Shown piece after piece: positions 1 through 10,939 of a stretch of DNA of 64,000 nt; the stretch's first letter is position 1, and the number at the start of each line of letters is the position of its first letter. The DNA lies in assembly GCA_024196135.1 (NCBI GenBank), contig JAMQCK010000074.1, positions 29,530 through 93,529 on the forward strand, read 5' to 3'. The notes under the pieces are model-generated. The model was not told where the DNA came from. It saw only the letters and a list, made by a program, of their open reading frames with translations, and made no database searches. The position numbers and the translations under genes are program-made. Origin of the DNA: Pleurotus ostreatus/Saccharomyces cerevisiae fusant. Its lineage: Eukaryota > Opisthokonta.

Positions 1-1080
1 CATGCCTGGAAAACAGGATGAGCAACAAGCTACACGGACCAATAATTGAACTTACCGCCTAGCGTGCCTTCGACCAACGGGCCAACCTGAGCAACGTCAG
101 TATCGATGTCCGCGCCACAGTGAATGAACCAAGCTTACGACAAGGAACCAATACCCGCCGGGTGGGGTATCCGGGTATAGCGTAACGAAGATGAAGATGA
201 GGTCTGTGAGCAGCAACCCAAAGACGGAAATGCCCATAACGGAGCGCCTGCCATGCCGGTCGGAGAACTGCGTCAAGTCAGCGTCATGAGACATGGGAAG
301 CGAGTAGCAAGCGTACCGATCCCCACCAGCCAGTGGTGAGACAGGCAAGGACGCCCATAGAGAGGGTCATAGCTGTGATGATTCAGAGGTCGGGTGTATA
401 GATAGGGAGCGTGTAACTTACCAGCAGCTAGCTGGGCAACGATACGCTGCACCAGGGGGTCTGACGCGCATGTTGGCTTCGTCGGACCCTCCTCGCTTTC
501 GTCAACGGTAAAATGAAGGATGGTTTCGCGTGTATTGGGATGAGGGAAGGTATCATGAGGGTCGAGGATGCCGTCCGCGGGCTTGGGTTTGCCCAGTATG
601 CCGTCTGTAGTAGCAGGATCGTAGTGATAGGTGTCCTTGAAGAGGTCGGGCCTATGCTCGCGACACACGAGGCGCGTGTATATCTCAATCTTAGGAGCGA
701 GGGTGCCAGACATGGCTGAGGGGGGAGCATCTCAGCGAATGCACATGAGTACGTCAAGGCGAGCAACGCACCCATCGTTGTGAACGGTATAATCGCCAAG
801 ATCCTGAGGAGAGCAGCATGAGGGGCGAGGAAATTACGCGTGAAGGGGAGGGGGCGTACCACCACGGGCTCGGCCTCTTGTACCATGGACGCCCGTCCTT
901 ACTCTCGCGAGAAGTCTCCTCTTCAACTATAGTGACATCGGTGCGTTCGTGGTGGTGCACAATGTCGTGTAGCATCCCCGTTGCCTCATCGTTGACCGAG
1001 CCATCCGGCCTCAGAAGGGCTCCTGGAGTCGTGGGCGCCGTGCTCGGCGTGCGCGATATCGGAAAGCGCGTGCGGGACAT
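1..1080 (-). CDS. MFS transporter, partial (C-terminal part outside window)
   Basis: Probable membrane transporter of the major facilitator superfamily; substrate not recognisable. The start is the ATG whose complement ends at 1080; the first ~75 residues are a hydrophilic, acidic cytosolic tail. After an intron the first membrane helix (ILAIIPFTTMGALLALT) appears, followed by a long hydrophilic loop with KIEIYTRLVCREH, then helix TLSMGVLACLTTGWWG and, after another short intron, the classic loop 2-3 signature FSDRHGRR, a hallmark of MFS carriers, and further helices (GISVFGLLLTDLIFIFVTLY). The exon near position 56 ends with a good donor (gtaagt), so the gene continues beyond base 1. Seen: signatures and exon pattern. 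Known: this loop-1 with a K-x-E-I-Y motif is common in fungal 12-TM MFS proteins of the tetracycline-resistance-like type. Inferred: plasma or vacuolar membrane location. Confidence 0.82.
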
Positions 1081-1381
1081 GGTGAGCGACGCGTAGCCTC
1101 GAGGGCTCCGTATAAGGTCGGCTGAAGGTGGTGGGGGGAGGCAAGGGCGATGACGAGGTGTCAGCGCATTGAATCAATAATCTGGTGCGGACAAGTGTGT
1201 GAGATCCCGCCTGTCGCGATCCGCCAATCGCTCCCTCGCAGTGGATCAGCCCCTTGCCAACTAGCCGCGTTATCTTATCGCTGTCCCTTTCCGGTTACCT
1301 TTGCGGTCACTGACATTAGTGACTTGACATTAATATTACCATCACCACCACAGTCAACCCACCGTAGTTTCTTCATCAGCC
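1081..1381. promoter_or_regulatory. divergent intergenic region, MFS / GMF
   Basis: About 300 bp between two head-to-head genes; must hold both promoters. No further motif stands out by eye. The stretch 1340-1360 is rich in cacca repeats just upstream of the GMF start. Confidence 0.4.
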
Positions 1382-1981
1382 ATGGCGAGTGCTCGTCGTG
1401 TGCGACGTGCGCACCGAGATCGCTGAACGCGAGGCAGTCCCACACCGTCGATATCCCGCAGGAGATCAAGACTGCCCTGCGCAAGTTCCGCTTCGCGCGA
1501 CGTGACCAAGGACATGCAGCCATCGTCATCAAGATCAACAAGGCGAAGCTGGTGATGGAGGAGGTAGAGCAGTTTGACAACATCTCCATCGAGGACCTCG
1601 CCGAAGGTACGTTCGAGGCATCGATGTTGCCGAGGTGGCGAGGGCTCACACCGCCTCCCTCGTTACAGAACTCCCGGAGAACAGCCCTCGATACGTTGTC
1701 CTCTCCTATGAGCTTCACCACAAGGATGGGCGAACGTCTTACCCTCTCGTCTTGATCAACTGGGCACCATCAAGCTCAGAGATCGGCATGCTGACCCTAC
1801 ACGCAAGCTCCCTCATCGACTTCCAGAATACGGTACGATCCCGGTCCTCGTCTCCTCGTCCAATGCTAACACCTCATCCTATTTCCCTCTCCAACTCCAG
1901 GCCGACGTGAACAAGGTCATCGAAATCCGCGACGGGCCCGAAGGGCTCACCAAGGAGGCCATCGATTCGAAACTCGCATAG
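1382..1981 (+). CDS. AIM7: Glia maturation factor homologue (ADF/cofilin fold)
   Basis: Small cytosolic actin regulator of the GMF branch of the ADF/cofilin family; known members bind the Arp2/3 complex and promote debranching of actin filaments. The assembled protein of about 140 residues carries the family's landmarks in order: LRKFRFARR, then AAIVIKINKAKLVMEEVE, then after an intron ELPENSPRYVVLSYELHH, DGRTSYPLVLINWAPSS, and a C-terminal ADVNKVIEIRDGPEGLTKEA, ending at a TAG at 1979-1981. Length and motif order match known GMF proteins. The N-terminus is the weak part: the ATG at 1382 is out of frame with TVDIPQEIK unless a 38-nt intron (1400-1437) is removed, giving a MASARR leader. The gene converges tail to tail on the GPI14 gene with only 41 bp between stop codons. 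Confidence 0.88.
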
Positions 1982-2022
1982 ACCTCAGTCTGGACCATGG
2001 AATTGCTATCGAATTGTACTAT

Positions 2023-3665
2023 TTAATCAACTTTGGGCTTGCTCTGCACCTCCCTTCCCCCGTCATATGCATCGATTATCTGTCCAAGGACCCATCCATG
2101 CCCTGCCACGTACACGAGGGACGACGCCCACAATGCCAGGAAGACATTTTCGCCGACGAACTCGAGCCTGAAGCCATTCCAGAGCCATAGGGCTTGCGAA
2201 AGCACCCAGACGGCTACGGTCAATACGGCCTTCCCCGGCGACATGCTTAGCCGGGGCATGATGAGAGGTAGTAGCAGCAGGTACCAGAGGAAGTACTGCA
2301 TACAACGTCAGTTGCGTTGATTGCGCTCGGAAGCCACGCAGAACATACTTGTGATGTGCACACTTTGTTGAAGAGCACGAACGCCACTGTCTGCACAAAC
2401 CAGGCAAACGGCAGATCCCTCGCTCGACGCCCAAACAACAGTCCCATCCCCAGCGTCAGCACCATCTGCGGCACGAAGCTGGTAAGCGGGGATCGCAGGG
2501 CTCGCCGTATCAGCGAGAGGTGAGAAGTCGCGTTCGCGACGTTGTCGTGCCAGGAAAGGTAGACAAGGTAAAAGTAGGGCGAGAAGTTGTGCCGGTGGTC
2601 GAGGCGGTGGACGTGGTAGAGGTACGACTCGTAGAGGAAGGGATAGCCCCAGCTGGGATGGCGTCAGTTCGAAATTAGTTGAGTTGGCGAAGTCGCACGT
2701 ACACAGCGTAGCAGCCCACGCCAAGCGCGACGAAGGTCCCGGAACTGATGACGAGGAAGCGTAGCGTCCGTCTATTGACGAGGCCCACCAGAGATGCAAG
2801 TAGGCCAGCTGGTGGATACCTTTGCGCAACATCCTCGCTTTCACTTGTGATAACCCCAAGGCATGCAACACCGTAAACGAACGGATAAATCTTCCAGTGA
2901 GTGCTTACGCCGAGCAAGACAGCCGCGGCGTCCCAGCGTCTCTTCAGTGCAGCATACAGCGTCAGCAGGACGAGGGTTGACAGCACCGCTTCTGAGGATC
3001 CCCGGGTGGATATGGAAAACACCATGGGGTTGAGGAGATGGGTGGCCGAGTAGAGGGTTGCTAGACGTTCTTGCGAGGCCGAAGTCGTCCCTATTAGCGC
3101 GTCCATCGCTGCCTGCTTTACGGAGGTCATTTTGTTGCTCGGCGCGGCATCGGCCTGGTGCTCAGGTCAGTGAGAGCATGCACAGGCAGAGAAAAACGCG
3201 CAGACACGTCTATTGTCTTTCCCGTCGCGGATACAAGCACTTCAGAGCAAAGCAATCGATAGATGATGATCCCATTCAAGATGTCGCAGGCCGCGAAGAG
3301 GTACTTCCCAAACGAGGGATGAAGCCATTCGTTGGGAAGTAGTAAGAACGCTAGGAACGGTGTGTAACGATACGTCTCGCGCGTATACGGGCTACGGAGG
3401 TCTCTATCAGCCTACGCGCATAGTAATCGATTGGAAGTACATACTCTCCGAGATTCAGAAGCTTCCCCAAAGGTCCTTGCGCGACGTTGTCGGCGCTGGG
3501 GGAACGGAGGAAGCGAGCAGCGTCGCTGAAGACGCGGTAGTCGATGTCGGTATATTTCACAACTGAGTGCGCGTCATGCCATTCGCTGTATACGATGAGG
3601 CCGACGCGGATGGCGACCGAGAGTGCGAGGACATTGCGGAAGGTGAAATGGGAGGTGAGGGACAT
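2023..3665 (-). CDS. GPI14: GPI mannosyltransferase I catalytic subunit (PIG-M/Gpi14)
   Basis: Endoplasmic-reticulum enzyme that adds the first mannose to the GPI-anchor precursor, using dolichol-phosphate-mannose (GT-C fold, family GT50). Several exons on the minus strand join into a polytopic protein of about 400 residues. Seen in order: an N-terminal membrane helix (NVLALSVAIRVGLIVYSEW), the D-x-D catalytic loop in YTDIDYRVFSDAARF, the family signature SPYTRETYRYTPFLA in the second exon, HWKIYPFVY in the middle (the PIG-M signature HxKIYP), and near the C-terminus FNKVCTSQYFLWYLLLLPL, also characteristic of the family. Start: the ATG at 3665, giving MSLTSHFTFRN directly ahead of helix 1. 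Stop at 2023. Known partners are PIG-X/Pbn1-type subunits, not seen here. Confidence 0.92.
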
Positions 3666-4133
3666 GATGGCGTGAGGGGGACAGGGAGGAATATATGGTG
3701 GTGGGTTATAGGATTCTCCACAGTAGTATTCGTTGTGGAGGATATTCTTGCATGCATTTGAGCGTTGTATGGATTGTAAGCGTGGTCGCCACTCACGATA
3801 GAGTGCTTTGCTCGTCTCGAGATCGCTTCTGGCAGCTGCTCAGCTTCCACGTGCCTGCGAAGGGCTAGATGAAGTTCACGAGCGCTCTGCGCCGTGTAAA
3901 GCAGCTTCTTGTGTGTGTATTTCAGTTCCTGTCCCTTCGCTGTGCTGCGAGACGCGTTCCAGCACTGCGTGGTCGAATAAATGAACAAGGCGCGCGCGAC
4001 GCGCCATCCGTGACGAACGACGTGGACACGTCACGTTTCCGTGACTTTCGTAACGGACGCACCCGCCAGGCCTGGCCGCCGTCGTCGTCATCTACCTTGA
4101 CACTGCTCACCACACCCGTTCCCCGCCCGCGCC
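3666..4133. promoter_or_regulatory. divergent intergenic region, GPI14 / SAR1
   Basis: About 470 bp between divergent start codons. ORFs that cross it are short and lack recognisable domains; it should hold both promoters and 5' UTRs. A pyrimidine-rich tract (cacacccgttccccgcccgc) lies just ahead of the SAR1 ATG. Confidence 0.4.
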
Positions 4134-5168
4134 ATGTTCATCCTCAACTGGTTCTGGGACGTCTTGTCGCAGCTCGGTGCGTTGTCACCTTTCTCGTTTC
4201 TCTGTCCTGGGCACTGAAAGGCTTGGCGCGTGCAGGCCTGCTGCACAAGAACGCCAAAATCCTCTTCCTTGGCCTCGACAATGCCGGCAAGACGGTGGGT
4301 GGCAGGTGCTGTGCTTATGGGGGAGGGAAGGCTGACGAGGGCTGTACAGACGCTCTTGCACATGCTGAAGAACGACCGCTTGGCCACGCTCCAGCCGACG
4401 CTGCATCCCAGTGCGTGCGAGGTTCACGTGTAAGGGCGACGTGAAGAGGCTGACGGCTCGACTTTTGACAGCTTCTGAGGAGCTTGCCATCGGCAATGTC
4501 AAGTTCACCACGTACGACTTGGGTGGTCACTTGCAGGGTGCGTACTTCCTGCAGTTTTCCATCCGCATACGCTTATCGTTTCCCTCCCTCCCCCCTCGCA
4601 TATTCGCAAACGCCGCACGCCCCTCCTGCACTCCGCACACCATTCGATACTGTTGCCCCTCTCATCAGCCCGCCGCCTGTGGAAGGACTACTTCCCGGAG
4701 GTCGACGGCATTGTCTTCCTCGTCGACAGCGCCGACTTCGAGCGGTTCGCCGAGTCGAAGGCTGAGCTCGACGCACTCCTCTCGATCGAGCAGCTCGCGA
4801 AGGTTCCCTTCCTTGTTCTCGGCAACAAGATTGACGCCCCGGGTGCTGTCAGCGAGGAGGAGCTCCGGCACCACTTGGGCTTGTACCAGACGACTGGCAA
4901 GGTGCGTAACAGCTGTTGTGTGAATACGATATACAGCCTGATATCTTTCTGCAGGGCAAGGTCCCCCTCACGGACATTCGCCCAATTGAGATCTTCATGT
5001 GCTCTGTTGTACAGAGACAGGGCTACGGAGAGGGTGCGTCGCTGACCATATGCCTTCCCTGTCACTCGCTCATCATCGCTCTCCCACAGGCTTCCGCTGG
5101 CTCTCACAATATGTGCGTCCATCTACGTCGTCTTTTGCTTACAGAAACTCATCCTCCTTTAGATGTAA
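4134..5168 (+). CDS. SAR1: Sar1 small GTPase, COPII coat assembly
   Basis: Small GTPase that starts COPII vesicle formation at ER exit sites. Exon 1 encodes [14 protein letters not shown], the amphipathic N-terminal helix that inserts into the ER membrane. Exon 2 has the P-loop GLDNAGKT (split by an intron after GKT), then [16 protein letters not shown] (switch I), the switch II motif DLGGH, the NKID base-recognition motif in [14 protein letters not shown], and [19 protein letters not shown] at the C-terminus. These are diagnostic of Sar1 rather than Arf: no N-myristoylation glycine and the DLGGH variant of DxxG. Total about 190 residues, the usual length. The last exon appears to be only ATG TAA (5163-5168), giving the ending SQYM. 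The gene has at least six introns. Confidence 0.96.
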
Positions 5169-5543
5169 ATTACCTCCAGCGAGGACGGCCATGACCTGCG
5201 TGCCACCGACGTAGGTGGCTAGGTTGTGTGTGACTTGCTATGTAGTTTTGCTCTCTTTGTGCTTTGGTTACCTTTCCCTTCAATTTCACGTTCTTAGGCA
5301 CTGTCGGACGGTTCCACAAGCGCGATAAACTTTTCAGCCATTGACAATGTCTCGTTGCTTCCGCTCTTATTGCACGTGATCGCGTCTGGAAAGCCTTGGG
5401 CATTGTTTCTCAACCGCAGGAAAACTATTGAAGACGACATCGACATGGCATCGTCTATCTCTGAAGCTGGGTGCTAGCGGTGGACATCGTGTATCTCGGC
5501 GAATGACAGGCCTCGGCGAATGACAGGCCTCGACGAAACGCCC
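5169..5543. other. convergent intergenic region, SAR1 / OTU1
   Basis: 3' UTR space for two convergent genes; no coding signal. It holds the short tandem repeat listed separately at 5494-5537. Confidence 0.5.
5494..5537. repeat. 17-nt tandem repeat, about 2.6 copies
   Basis: Unit cctcggcgaatgacagg occurs at 5511-5527, is preceded by a copy differing only in its first base (5494-5510) and followed by a partial, one-mismatch copy (5528-5537). It sits directly behind the OTU1 stop codon, so it would fall in that gene's 3' UTR. Confidence 0.85.
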
Positions 5544-6823
5544 TCAGTACTCGCCGAAGTTGGTATGCCCTGTCTGCGCTGCATGTGCGCGCGCGTCCTT
5601 CTCCCCCTTTAGACCTTGACCGCAGTTCTCACACTTGAGGTCGAAGGTCGCCGTGTTTGTGTATGCACGCTTGGCACGCAAGATGTCCGCCAGCTTTTTC
5701 GCAGCGACGATGATTTCGTCAGACGCGTCGTTGGAGGAGCGCTGCGATTGGCGTCAGCTTCACAGATACGGCAAAGCCAAGGAGATGCGCGACTCACGAT
5801 GGGGAACACTGTTTGATGCCACTCATTCGGCGCGTCAATCATGGGCGCGACCGACGCCGCGTCGTAGTGAATGCCCGAATATATGAGCACGCAGCGCGTG
5901 TCCGCGCCGCCTTCGGGCTCGAAGTGGTCGACGCGACCAGTTTCTACGTCGACGCTGGAAATCTCGACGCCGAAGTGCTTTGCGAGAACGGTAAGCTCTA
6001 TCGCGCCTCCCCAGGTCGCGGGCTTGGTGATTGTGGAGATGTACTTGTCGGGCTCCATCCTATCCTTCGCGATGCATTGTGAGTGGAGTGATCAGGGAGG
6101 GTGATGGGGATGGACGTACCCGAGGATGGCCTCGTTGAAGGTGACGGGGTCGCTACGGATGCCCTCGGCGACAACTGTGTACGTGTGAGATGGGATATGA
6201 AGGGTGATGAGTTGAGGTGCGCACTCTTCCTGATCTCCTGCGCGTGGGCTATTGACTGCTTGAAGATGAGGGAAATAGCGGAGAACATGCACGAATTGTC
6301 ATCTGGGACGACCTGGAGGTGCGTGAGCAAGAAGCCGCTGCCATGTCATACGATGCACACCCTGTGTATGAAGAAGCTACCGTCACGCATCTCGACGTGT
6401 ACCGGCCCATTTGACGATGGGGGCATCACTGCGGCTGAAGATGCACCGGCCCTTGTTGCCGCTGCAGGCGCAGCAGGCGTCGCTTGAGGTGCCGATGCTT
6501 GGAACGGAGCAGATCCTCCCCCACCCGGCGTCTCGCTCACGATTATTTGCTCTCCAGCTGCAAGCCCCAGACTAGATACCGGCAGCTCGGGAATTAGCGT
6601 CAAGTCGCGCGGCGGGTACCCCGCTTTCACTGAGATCGCGCATCGAGTCCGTGGGTGAACGCAGGATGGGAGGAGAGCGCCACGCACGCCTCTGACGCGA
6701 CGGTATAATCTGCGTCGCGGAGAAGATCTCTTGCTGAAGGTCGAGGACGGTGAAGTCGTCGCGATCGAGGGCGGCGCGGATGGTGGCGACGCCGTTGGGG
6801 TGTCGGAGGCGGATAGATGCCAT
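5544..6823 (-). CDS. OTU1: OTU1/YOD1-type deubiquitinase
   Basis: Cysteine protease that removes ubiquitin from substrates of the Cdc48/p97 segregase, acting in ER-associated degradation. Seen in order: an N-terminal ubiquitin-like (UBX-like) domain beginning MASIRLRHPNGVATI (Cdc48-binding in the known proteins) with SLGLAAGEQIIV at its end; a low-complexity Ala/Pro linker; the OTU core with the catalytic motif VPDDNSCMFSAIS (active Cys in DNSC), YISTITKPATWGGAIELTVL, and the catalytic His in LIYSGIHYD; and a C-terminal C2H2 zinc finger CENCGQGLKGEKDARAHAAQ followed by TGH. This domain order is exactly that of yeast Otu1 and human YOD1. Start: ATG ending at 6823. Stop TGA at 5544-5546. Exons are separated by several 50-60-nt introns. 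Confidence 0.94.
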
Positions 6824-7324
6824 AGAGATATATCGGGGTGAATCCTCGAGAAAGGGGGACGAGTGTAGAGAACAAGGCGTGCAGTCAGTAATTGAGTAAG
6901 TCCTGCTGGCGCTCTCGTAACGCAGTGCGTCACACCCTTCCTCGCTGATCGGGACCAATCCTTTCTTGATCCGTTGACCGGCAATTCGCGTTCATTGAGT
7001 CCTTTCTCCTTGCCCCTTGACCGCCACCCTGTTCATTCATGTTGACACTGTCACATACATGGCTTCTCAAAGAGGTCGGCTTTGATGTCAATGCCCACTG
7101 GTCTGAGCTCAGGCCCTGCAGTAAATTTATTATCAACATGGCCACCCGTCTTTTCTTCTTCTTCAACTCATACCCCGCCTTCGTTGCATCGGATTCTTGA
7201 ACGCATTCATCTTCTGCTCTTGCCGGTACTACCGACTCAGCATCCTCGATCTCATTTTTTGGAATACGTCGCGTGAGCCTATATCTGCTTCTGACAGCGA
7301 CGACGAGCTGTACAACCTGGAACA
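6824..7324. promoter_or_regulatory. divergent intergenic region, OTU1 / MYND gene
   Basis: About 500 bp between divergent start codons. No coding signal; ttcttcttcaact-type pyrimidine tracts occur near 7153-7170 upstream of the MYND gene. Confidence 0.4.
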
Positions 7325-9253
7325 ATGAGCAACTCTGTCTCGCTATCCCTCAGCCACCGCGATGCTCTGGTAAGCTCTCTGAAGCCAATGTTTCGATATT
7401 CAGGCTCAAACAACCCCTCTCAGGCGCGATTCAAGGCCTTATTCCACCAATATACCCAACCGGATACGCCGATACCGCTCGAAATACTACCAACAATCCT
7501 TGATCTGCTGAGGTACTCTCTGCGACCCTCTGACATCGATGTCTTGGCCTTTAGGCCGGACAGCGTGGACATCATTCACCGCGCTACCATGGCACTGCAA
7601 GCCTACGCTCAGCTTTGCTTGTCTGCTCCACAATCATTTCCCGAAAGCCTGTCTTCGCTCCTCTCAGAAGCGTGGCCCTGGATAGTCTTGCTCACGGTGT
7701 CGTTCACATCAATCGTGGATGTTCTGCTCCAGAAGGACACCAAAGAAGATGCTGTACGCCTGAAGGACTCTGTCATCTCCTCCTCCAGTACCATCTTTCA
7801 GTCTATCTGGCCGCATGCTGCTGCACGACAGTTCCTGCTAGCGCAACAAGACTTCATATATAAACTACTTCTCATGATTCTGTCGACGCAGGGCCAGGAC
7901 TTGATCAAACCGGCGGCTCGATTGATCGATATCCTGAAAGAACTTCTACTGTCCCCTGGCACGGAAGGGCGTGCGCTCGCTGCATTGGCAACAATAGACC
8001 CTTCCGCGCTGTTGAACGTTCTCCTCAACAAGACCGACTGGGTCTATCTCCCAGGCCAATTCCTTCTTGGTACAGTGGCTGGCTCGCCTGCGCGTCTGTT
8101 GGAAAATTGTGGCATTGTACTGGACAAGCTCGCTCTGGCGCCGAATGCTTTGCACAGGCTACGCATGCCCAACTCGAAGGAATCGCTCGGAGTTCTGTTT
8201 AGTCGCATCTTCATGGCTATATGTAGGAAGTCCATCGTTGCGTCACTGTGCCCCTTGCCTGATGCAGGCGCGGGGATTTGGATTGCCTTCCTTGGGGCTG
8301 TCTATCCTGCGCAAGGCGTCTCGACCTCTTGCATCATCGCCGGCCTCGAATGTGGTCTCCTAGCCTTGCTCGGGCGCGTAGCTACGGCCCTTCGCTGCGT
8401 GACATTCTCTCCCAGGAGCATGAAGATCTTCGAGGACCTCGCTCTCCGCGTGTTACAACCGGCTCTGGTGTGGCCTGCTGTTATTCGTGCATTCCATCAG
8501 GCCAAAATTCGCGATGCTGTCCTCATCGACGATGCCACCGGTGTCAAGTGGCGACCCCTCGTGCAACTACTCTGGAACTTCCTCGAGGCGCGGAAAATCA
8601 AGAAACGCCTCAACAGAGAAATTTTTCATGCAGAATGCGCTCACCAGCAGGCAAGTGCGATACTCACATGCTTCCCGTGCTCGCTGATTACTGACCCGAG
8701 TTTGTAGTGTACCCGCTCGTCTACTTCGTCGTCGACGTTGAAGATGTGCTGCTGCGCTCGGGTCTTCTACTGTTCGCGCGCCTGTCAAAAGGCTGACTGG
8801 CGTGCGGGCCATAAAATGGTCTGCACTTATAAGGACCTGCATGGTATGTAGCACGCCCTCGGCTTGCAAGACGCGAGGAAACTGACTGCCAGGATAACAG
8901 AGCCCATGTTGATCGTTGACTCGGCGGGGACCCTGCGGGTGGAACGCAGCAGCACCCTCCGCTTCGACACGCGTCGCTTCATCCGTCGCTTGACGCTGTC
9001 GATGATGAAAGGCCGCGGCGATGCTACCGAAGAGGTCCAGTCGGTGCAGATGGTGGATTTCGTCAAGGATGAGTCTAAGTCCAGAACTTCTTTACCAGTG
9101 CCGCGCAAGAACTTCCTCCCCGGACACGTCCACATCTTTGCTGTCTTCAGAAGGGACACGGACACGATCGTCCTGGAGGTCGCTCAGATGCCGCACTCCG
9201 AGTTCCACGCCTTCGTTGCTCCCAAGAAGAAGGGTAGGAAGCCCCGCACTTAG
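7325..9253 (+). CDS. MYND zinc-finger protein, function unknown
   Basis: Protein of roughly 600 residues. The first uninterrupted exon (7325 to about 8650) encodes some 440 residues of helical, leucine-rich sequence without recognised motif, ending FHAECAHQQ. After one intron (3' end tgtagt at 8707) a MYND-type zinc finger follows: C-T-R near 8708, then KMCCCARVFYCSRACQKADW and RAGHKMVC, giving the C-x2-C, YCS-x2-CQ, H-x3-C ligand pattern. After a further intron comes a region of about 120 residues with FRRDTDTIVLEVAQMPHSEF and a basic tail KKKGRKPRT. Known: proteins with a long helical part and C-terminal MYND are numerous in Agaricomycetes, and MYND fingers bind proline-rich peptides. No enzyme domain is visible, so no function is assigned. 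Starts at an ATG preceded by caacaATG; stop at 9251-9253. Confidence 0.82.
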
Positions 9254-9413
9254 GCTGGTGCATTGACCTCAGCTCGTGCAACGGACACTTAGCATGTACG
9301 AAGTCGCAGAAGCGAACTGGCATTTGTAACGATAGACATGTCATATCCCAGTTTTACAGAACCCATCCATGTTTTGCGCACAGTACAACCTTGACACGAC
9401 AACGCCGTGCCCT

Positions 9414-10939
9414 CTAGTTGAAGCTGGCGAACGAGGCCGACGCCGAGGCGCTCGCGCTCTCGGTGGACGAGTTGTAGTAGTTGTTGTTCATGATGCTGTA
9501 CGACGCCGTCGAGTCGATGCCGATGGTGATGTAGCCGAGAACACCATCGGAGATATCGTCACCAAGCTTCTCGAGACTGCGAAGAGGTGTGAGGGCCGGA
9601 GGCGGAAAGTGAGGTGAAAGGTACGTACGCGAGGAAGCCGTTGTAGCCGTCGGTGTTCTGCTCGGCAAGGATGCTGTCCTCGGTGTTGAGCGTGCGGTTG
9701 TTGGTGTTCAAGGTGTACGGCTCAAGCGCGAAGACCTGGTCGTTCCAGTCCTCGTCTAATGAGGGTGTCAGGTTATGCAAGAAAGTGGTCGGAGGCAGGA
9801 CTCACCCATGAAGAACTGGCCGATGTGGGCCAGGCTGCCGGAGTGCGAGACGAGGGTGCTGTGAAATGGTGAGCTAGAGGATATGAGCCTATATACGCGA
9901 GACATACCCGTTGTCCGACATCGACCAGTCGAGGTGGACCATCGTGTGGTAATGGGGGCAGCGACCCTCGTAGAAGCCGGTGTAGATCGTCGTGAACTCG
10001 ACGATGCCGTTGTCATCAGTGGGGAAGCCACCGCGGAGGAAAGTCTCGTTGCGCTCGAGGCTCATGCTGCCGCCAGGGCCACCAGCTCCACCGCCGCCCG
10101 GAGGGCCAGAAGCAGAGGGAGAACTGCTCTCGGACTGGGTCGGGGGAGGGCCGCTGATGCCGCCGAGGGTGGCGGGGTAGCTGGCGTACACACCGGTGGC
10201 GTTGGCTGGAATAAATTCGTCAACTGAGGATCAAGCAGAATGCCATTTTGCTCACCAGCCCAGATCTCAACGAAAGAGTTAGGGACGGGCTCGCAGGTGT
10301 TGATATCCAGGATACCGATGTCAATGACGAGGGGGATGCCACTAGTAGACGGTCAGGTTTATATGGCAATTTCTAATGGAAGGTCTAACTCACGCCTGAT
10401 CCTCGCGGTGGTCCTGGCGCACGAGCTCGTTGTTGATGTAGTACGGTCCCTCAGTGACCTCGGGAGCGAGCACGCACGACGTGCTGAAGGTAACAAATTA
10501 GTAAAGGGCTCGCTCTACTTCAAAAAGCCGACGTACTTCTGGAGCTCCGTGTAGGTGGGCGGAGCCGCGGAGAGCGTGGTGCTCGCGCCAGAGATGACCT
10601 CGCGCTTCGCAAACTGGGCCTTTGCCTCCTCGACGAGGCCGCGCTTCTTCAGAGCACGGGCGCGCATGCGCTTGTCCTCGAAGTCACGGATGGCATTGGC
10701 ACAGTTGCGCGCCTGAAGACCGCGACCACGGGCTTCGAGCTGTAGCTCATCGTCAGCGATGAGGATTTTGCAAAGCGAAAGCGTAGCTTACCCGGCGAAC
10801 AGCACGCTGCTCGACAGTGAGGTCGGGCTCGGGGTGGGCTGAAGGAGAGTGAGAAGAAGCTATATCGAAGAAAACCCGGCTACTTACCCACGACGAGCGT
10901 GGAGACAGCAATAAGCGAGGCGAGGGAGGTGAACCGCAT
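9414..10939 (-). CDS. secreted intradiol-dioxygenase-like protein
   Basis: Extracellular relative of intradiol ring-cleaving dioxygenases (non-heme Fe(III), catechol cleavage between the two hydroxyls). The N-terminus MRFTSLASLIAVSTLVV followed by AHPEP is a clear signal peptide. After a propeptide-like basic helical stretch the domain contains TEGPYY (first iron Tyr), IDIGILDINTCEPVPN, VEIWAANATGVY, and YTGFYEGRCPHYHTMVHLD, which supplies the second Tyr and the H-x-H iron ligands. Further on, LAHIGQFFMDEDWN and a C-terminal repeat of Ser-Ala pairs. Between the two iron-ligand regions is a Gly/Pro/Ser-rich insertion. Known: such secreted enzymes occur in wood- and litter-decay fungi and some crystallised members act on lignin-derived aromatics. 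The activity of this copy is inferred. Stop at 9414-9416; several introns. Confidence 0.88.
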
